Position numbers and translations under genes: made by a program
Notes under the pieces: generated by a model
What the model was told of the DNA's origin: nothing
Database searches by the model: none
What the model saw: the letters and a program-made list of their open reading frames with translations, nothing else
Shown here: positions 60,287-64,000 of the stretch, in pieces
How the letters are laid out: each line of letters opens with the position of its first letter
Position numbering within the stretch: position 1 is the first letter of the stretch
Source of the DNA: Streptomyces ruber
GTDB taxonomy: Bacteria > Actinomycetota > Actinomycetes > Streptomycetales > Streptomycetaceae
Assembly (NCBI RefSeq): GCF_014648075.1
Contig: NZ_BMQK01000002.1
Coordinates: 496,001 to 560,000 of the forward strand
Direction: 5' to 3'
Length of the DNA stretch: 64,000 nt

Positions 60287-60311
60287 GTGTTTCGATCATA
60301 TGTGCGGGTAC
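60287..60311 (+). promoter_or_regulatory. Sigma-B-like promoter before the stress-type membrane gene cluster
   Basis: GTGTT (60287-60291), 14 bases, GGGTAC (60306-60311) match the Streptomyces sigma-B-type consensus exactly in the conserved positions. It ends 47 bases before the ATG of the first of three coupled genes. Confidence 0.55.
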
Positions 60312-60358
60312 CCGGCGGCCGTTTCCGACCTCACCGCAGTGTGCAGAGGAGGACAGCC

Positions 60359-61108
60359 ATGGACCGGACCCAAGGACCCGGGCGCCCCCGCCGGGAAGGC
60401 GAGGCGGCCGCGGCCGGCCGGACCGCCCGACAGGGCTCAGAGCAGGGCGCGGAAGTCGTCCGGGACAAGACACAGGAGGTCGCCGGCACGGCCCGGGAGG
60501 GCGCGGAGCAGGTGATCCGGGAGACCACCGAGCGCGGCAGGGACCTGTTCGAGCGGTTCAGGGAGCAAGCCGCGGGGGAGACCGGGACGCAGGTGCGGCG
60601 GCTGGCCGCCAACCTCCGCGACCTGGCAGAGGACCTGCGGTACATGAGCGAGACCGGCAAGCCCGCGTCGCCCGCCGCCTCGCTGGTGCACCAGATGGCC
60701 GAGCGCGGGCAGCTGCTCGCCGACCGGCTCGACCGGCAGCAGCCCGGCGAACTCCTGCACGACGTCCGGGACTTCGCCCGCCGTCGTCCGGGGCTGTTCC
60801 TCGCCGGTGCGGCGCTGGCCGGGTTCGCCGCGTCCCGTCTGGGCCGCGGCGTCACCGCCGCGGGCGGCGGCCCGGCCCCGGCGACGGAAGCCGAGGCGGA
60901 CCAGGGCGACCGGCGGGACGAGGGGACCGAGGTCCCGCCGCCCCGGCCGGCGTCCGGGGCCGCGTCCGGCACACAGGCCCCGCCGGTGCCCCCGTCGTCG
61001 TTCGAACCGCAGCCGTCCCCGCCCGCGTACACGCCGCAACCCGGTCTGCACGGCGGCGAGGGACCCGCTTCCCCGGCGCGGCCCGAGCAGCCCGGCAGGG
61101 GGCGGTGA
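60359..61108 (+). CDS. Coiled-coil membrane-associated protein of unknown function
   Basis: The 249-residue protein has a charged helical N-terminal part ('EQGAEVVRDKTQEVAGTAREGAEQVIRETTERGRDLFERFREQA') like LEA/YtxH-type helices, a middle part 'LAANLRDLAEDLRYMSETGKPASPAASLVHQMAERGQLLADRLDRQQPGELLHDVRDFARRRPGLFLAGAALAGFAASRLGR' with one hydrophobic patch, and a Pro-rich C-terminus. AGGAGG precedes the ATG at 60359. Part of a three-gene cluster seen in many actinobacteria. Confidence 0.7.
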   Translation: MDRTQGPGRPRREGEAAAAGRTARQGSEQGAEVVRDKTQEVAGTAREGAEQVIRETTERGRDLFERFREQAAGETGTQVRRLAANLRDLAEDLRYMSETGKPASPAASLVHQMAERGQLLADRLDRQQPGELLHDVRDFARRRPGLFLAGAALAGFAASRLGRGVTAAGGGPAPATEAEADQGDRRDEGTEVPPPRPASGAASGTQAPPVPPSSFEPQPSPPAYTPQPGLHGGEGPASPARPEQPGRGR

Positions 61109-61110
61109 CC

Positions 61111-61593
61111 ATGTCGTCCCCCCACGTGGAACGGCCCGACCCGCCTCCGACCCCGTCCCAGTCCCAGTCCCGGCAGCAGGACACGCCCCCGCCCGCCTCC
61201 TCGCCGCGACACGGTGCCGAGGCGTCGATCGGCGACCTGATCGGCGACATCGGCAATGACCTGTCACGGCTGCTGCGCAACGAGGTCGAGCTCGCCAAGG
61301 CGGAGCTGAAGGAGGAGGGCCGCAAGGCGGGCAAGGTCGCCGGCCTGTACGGCGGTGCGGGTTACGCCGCCGGGCTGGCGCTCCTGCTCGGCAGCCTCGC
61401 GGCGGTGTACGGCCTCAGGCACGTCATCGACCTCGCGTGGGCGGCCCTGATCCTCGCCGCGGTGTGGGCCGTCGTCGGCGCCGCCGCGTACGCCGCGGGG
61501 CGCCGGCGGATGCGCTCGGTCCAGCTCACGCCCGAACGCTCACTGGAGTCGTTGAAGGAGGACGCCACATGGGCACGACACCCGACCGGTTGA
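61111..61593 (+). CDS. Phage holin family (DUF1469) membrane protein
   Basis: The 160-residue protein has a Pro/Ser/Gln-rich leader, then 'ASIGDLIGDIGNDLSRLLRNEVELAKAELKEEGRKAGKVAGLYGGAGYAAGLALLLGSLAAVYGL', the pattern of the holin_3_6/DUF1469 family, with two membrane segments. It starts 2 bases after the previous gene. No phage genes are near, so a cell lysis role is not implied; these are common actinobacterial membrane proteins. Confidence 0.85.
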   Translation: MSSPHVERPDPPPTPSQSQSRQQDTPPPASSPRHGAEASIGDLIGDIGNDLSRLLRNEVELAKAELKEEGRKAGKVAGLYGGAGYAAGLALLLGSLAAVYGLRHVIDLAWAALILAAVWAVVGAAAYAAGRRRMRSVQLTPERSLESLKEDATWARHPTG

Positions 61594-62201
61594 GGCAGGA
61601 CACCGACGAGACCCGGGCACGCCTGGCGGAGACCACGGACCGGCTCGTCGACCGGGTCAGCCCGCCCCGGGTGGTGCGCCGCCGGGCGAGCGCCGCACGC
61701 GCCCGCCTCGGCGATGTCAGGGAGAGGGTGATGGGAACGGCCCGGTCCGTCACGCCCTCCCCGTCCGAAGTGGGCGACACCATGCGCGAGACCACCGGGC
61801 AACTCGGCCGGCAGGCACGCCAGGTACCCGGACAGGTACGCCACCGCACGGAGGGCAGCCCGCTGGCCGCCGGGCTGATCGCGTTCGGGGCGGGCATGCT
61901 CGCCGGGGCCGTGTTCCCGGCGACCGAGACCGAGGAGCGCATGGGCGAACGCATCCGCGAGCACTCCGACGAACTGGTCGAACCGGCGAAGGAGACGGTG
62001 CGCGACGCCGCGCAGGGGATCACGGAGGGCATGCGCGAGCCCGCCCGCGAGGCGGCCACGTCCGTGAAGGACACCGCGCAGGAAGCGGCCCGGTCCACCA
62101 CGGAGCAGGCACGCCGGTCGGGGCGGGAGGGGGCCGAGGAACTGCGGAGCACGGGGCAGCAGACCGCCGAGGAGGCCCGGCGACGGGCCGAGGGCCGCTG
62201 A
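61569..62201 (+). CDS. DUF3618 protein
   Basis: The 210-residue protein starts 'MGTTPDRLRQDTDETRARLAETTDRLVDRVSPPRVVRRRASAARARL', the DUF3618 opening, and has a central Gly-rich hydrophobic stretch 'PLAAGLIAFGAGMLAGAVFPAT', then a long charged helix rich in AREAA/TAQEAARS repeats. It overlaps the holin-like gene by 25 bases, with AAGGAGG upstream. DUF3618 proteins often follow holin-like genes; function unknown. Confidence 0.85.
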   Translation: MGTTPDRLRQDTDETRARLAETTDRLVDRVSPPRVVRRRASAARARLGDVRERVMGTARSVTPSPSEVGDTMRETTGQLGRQARQVPGQVRHRTEGSPLAAGLIAFGAGMLAGAVFPATETEERMGERIREHSDELVEPAKETVRDAAQGITEGMREPAREAATSVKDTAQEAARSTTEQARRSGREGAEELRSTGQQTAEEARRRAEGR

Positions 62202-62245
62202 GGGAGGCTGTCACGGGGTGGCCGGGCACCTCACCACCCCTTCAC

Positions 62246-62292
62246 GTGCCGTGTCTCTCCCCCGGTGTCGGACCGGGGGAGACACACGGCAC
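62246..62292. terminator. Bidirectional terminator hairpin
   Basis: 20-base arms at 62246-62265 and 62273-62292 with one mismatch and a 7-base loop, between the DUF3618 gene and the convergent MFS gene. Confidence 0.85.
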
Positions 62293-62419
62293 GCCCGCAT
62301 GGCTGTCCCTTTCGTGCACCAGGGCCTGCCGTGCGGACGCTCGGCTCTCGGGCCGGCGCCGACCGGCGGTCCAGGTGGCTGATCAGTGGCGAGCGCCCCG
62401 TGGTGGTCATGGCGCGAAG

Positions 62420-63652
62420 TCACCTGTCCCGCACGGGCTGCTGCTCCGCGGCCGGCCGGGTGACGGCGGTGCGGCGGGTGCCGCCGACGGCCGGCGCCAG
62501 GAAGACCGCCACCGCGACGAACGCCAGGACGGCCAGCATCGCGTAGCGCAGGCCGTAGTGGTCGCCGAGGAAGCCCAGGCCGGGCGGGCCGACGAGGAAG
62601 GCGACGTAGCCGATCATCGCCACCAGGCTGACGCGGGCCGCCGGGTCCGGGCCGGAGTCGCCCGCCGCCGAGAGGGCGAGGGGGAAGCCGAGCGAGGCGC
62701 CCAGGCCCCAGAAGAGCACCGCGGCGCCCGCGAGGACGGGGGAGCCGGCGAAGACGACGAGGGCGAGGCCGAGGGCCGCGGAGATCGCGCTGGCGCGGAC
62801 GACGGCGGTGCGGCCGAAGCGGTCGATGAAGAGTCCGCCGGTGAAGCGGCCGATCGTCATGGCGGCGGCGAAGCCCGCGAAGACGGCCGAGCCCAGGGCG
62901 GGGTCCATGCCGTGGCCGTCGACCATGAGCAGGGGCAGCCAGTCGTTGGCGGCGCCCTCGGCCAGGGCCATGGCGAGGACGATGCCGCCGATCAGCAGCA
63001 GGGTGCGGTCCTTCCGGAGTGCCGGCCGGGACTGCCGTGCCTCCGCGTCGGCCTCGCGGTGCTCTTTCGTTCCCCTGGTCCTGCCGACCCCCGCCGGGAT
63101 GGCCCGGATGGCGTGGGCGAGCAGGGCGAGCGTGACGGCGGCCATCGCGGCCAGGTGCCACAGCACCGGGAACCCGACCGCGGTGCACAGGATGCCGAGC
63201 GCGGCTCCCACGACGGTGCCGAGGCTGAAGAAGCCGTGCAGCGTGGGCAGCACCGTCCGGCCGGTGATCCGCTCGACCTCGGCGCCGTCGACGTTGATCG
63301 CGATCTCGCCGCCTCCCATGCCGGCGCCGAAGAGGAGGAGCCCGGCCGCGACCACCGGGGAGGAGGACAGCACCGCCCCGCCGCCGACGACCGCCAGGGC
63401 GAGGACGACCAGCAGGGTGCCCACGCCCATGACGGGCCTGGTGCCGAACCTGGCCACCAGCGCCCCGGAGCAGAGGATGCCGAGCATCGAGCCCACGGAC
63501 AGGCCGAACAGGACCAGCCCCATCTGCGCGGTCGACGCGCCCAGCAGGTCCCTGACATCGGGTGTCCGGGTCACCCAGGAGGACATCGACAGGCCGGGTA
63601 TGAGGAAGAAGAGGAACAGGGCCGTCCTGCGGCGGCGTGTGGCCGGGTCCAT
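62420..63652 (-). CDS. MFS transporter
   Basis: The 410-residue protein has 12 membrane segments in two halves and the MFS A-like loop 'GALVARFGTRPVMGVGTLL' near residue 63-80, with a mid loop around 'GRTRGTKEHREADAEARQSRPALRKDR'. The 'RFGTRP' and 'DRFGRTAVV' repeats are typical. Its layout fits sugar or drug exporters of the YbjJ-like group. ATG 63652 with GGAGGAG upstream at 10 bases. Divergent from a TetR regulator. Confidence 0.87.
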   Translation of the reverse strand: MDPATRRRRTALFLFFLIPGLSMSSWVTRTPDVRDLLGASTAQMGLVLFGLSVGSMLGILCSGALVARFGTRPVMGVGTLLVVLALAVVGGGAVLSSSPVVAAGLLLFGAGMGGGEIAINVDGAEVERITGRTVLPTLHGFFSLGTVVGAALGILCTAVGFPVLWHLAAMAAVTLALLAHAIRAIPAGVGRTRGTKEHREADAEARQSRPALRKDRTLLLIGGIVLAMALAEGAANDWLPLLMVDGHGMDPALGSAVFAGFAAAMTIGRFTGGLFIDRFGRTAVVRASAISAALGLALVVFAGSPVLAGAAVLFWGLGASLGFPLALSAAGDSGPDPAARVSLVAMIGYVAFLVGPPGLGFLGDHYGLRYAMLAVLAFVAVAVFLAPAVGGTRRTAVTRPAAEQQPVRDR

Positions 63653-63714
63653 CAGCTACGTGCTCCTCCGGGAGAATGCGGCAGGACCAGGGCATCGTCG
63701 CCCCCACCTGAGTA

Positions 63715-63728
63715 TGTACAAACGTACA
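63715..63728. promoter_or_regulatory. TetR-type operator in the MFS/TetR spacer
   Basis: TGTAC-AAAC-GTACA is a perfect 5-bp-arm palindrome in the 107-base spacer between divergent MFS and TetR genes. It lies 32 bases before the TetR start and 63 before the MFS start, so one repressor dimer pair could control both. Confidence 0.65.
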
Positions 63729-63759
63729 CGCCAGGGCGGGGCAGAGGAAGAGGATCACT

Positions 63760-64000
63760 GTGACGGGAAGCCTGCGCGGCCCGAACGACCCGGGACGCCG
63801 TGACCGCATCATCGACGCGGCACTGGACGTGATCGCCGAGCACGGGGTCACGGGCACCACGCACCGGCGTGTCGCCGAGGCCGCGGGCGTCTCGCTGGGG
63901 TCCATGACCTACTACTTCGACGGTATGCAGCACCTGCTGATCGAGGCATTCACCCGGCTCGCGGAGTCGATGTCCCACCGCTACCGGGCACTGCTCGACG
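63760..64000 (+). CDS. TetR family regulator (cut by window edge)
   Basis: 80 codons are visible from GTG 63760: 'DPGRRDRIIDAALDVIAEHGVTGTTHRRVAEAAGVSLGSMTYYFDGMQHLLIEAFTRLAE', a clear TetR HTH with the GVSLGSMTYYFDG helix-turn. GAGGAAGAGG precedes. The rest of the ligand domain is outside the window. It probably represses the divergent MFS gene. Confidence 0.92.
   Translation, partial: MTGSLRGPNDPGRRDRIIDAALDVIAEHGVTGTTHRRVAEAAGVSLGSMTYYFDGMQHLLIEAFTRLAESMSHRYRALLD

Noticed and set aside
61111..61593. Holin-family gene as sign of a prophage
   Set aside because: No other phage genes or attachment repeats; such proteins are chromosomal and common in actinobacteria.

Overview
The window is high-GC actinobacterial DNA, almost certainly a Streptomyces chromosome. 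Evidence: very strong G/C bias at third codon positions, many GTG starts, long chains of overlapping ATGA/GTGA stop-starts, a multi-sugar ABC transporter without its own ATPase, and family types common in Streptomyces (Spo0M, DUF3040, LAL regulator, Ser/Thr kinase, Ni-transport operon with a Nur-like box). I noticed no rRNA, tRNA, IS element or CRISPR array, and no in-frame TTA codon in the genes I read. Both edges cut genes: a methionine aminopeptidase on the left and a TetR regulator on the right.

Layout. 0-5.2 kb: 3' piece-less start of map, a DoxX-like and an SRPBCC gene (minus), then a carbohydrate ABC transporter (lipoprotein, two permeases, YesL-like membrane protein) behind a LacI-type operator. 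5.3-18 kb: a long translationally coupled glycan operon holding a nucleotide-sugar SDR, a carbamoyltransferase, the three early ADP-heptose enzymes (GmhA, GmhB, bifunctional HldE), two GT9 heptosyltransferase-type enzymes, two GT4-type and three GT2 glycosyltransferases. A polysaccharide pyruvyl transferase lies nearby on the other strand. This is the most striking system here: a Gram-positive making and transferring an ADP-heptose-like sugar. 18-23 kb: small membrane and secreted proteins, a peptidoglycan amidase and a LysR regulator. 23-28 kb: NAD-dependent molybdenum formate dehydrogenase operon (four subunits). 28-36 kb: orphan histidine kinase, DUF418 membrane protein, Spo0M, a small helical protein, a Ser/Thr kinase and a small secreted protein. 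36-42 kb: an FCD-type GntR gene and a NikABCDE-type nickel ABC operon whose promoter carries a sequence matching the Nur box. 42-47 kb: trypsin-like protease, a large LAL-family regulator, and a zinc-ribbon protein.

47.5-54 kb is purine/urate catabolism: a broken hydroxypyruvate isomerase gene (hyi), a thiamine-binding-like protein, a HTH_22 protein, then uraD, uraH, uricase, 8-oxoguanine deaminase and a urate/xanthine-type permease. Together they import purines and turn 8-oxoguanine/urate into allantoin. 54-60 kb: a secreted GH89 alpha-N-acetylglucosaminidase flanked by a 24-bp tandem repeat derived from its own stop region, an animal-type heme peroxidase, a candidate small RNA and a histidine phosphatase. 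60-62 kb: three coupled stress-type membrane protein genes behind a sigma-B-like promoter. 62-64 kb: an MFS exporter divergent from a TetR regulator with a palindromic operator between them.
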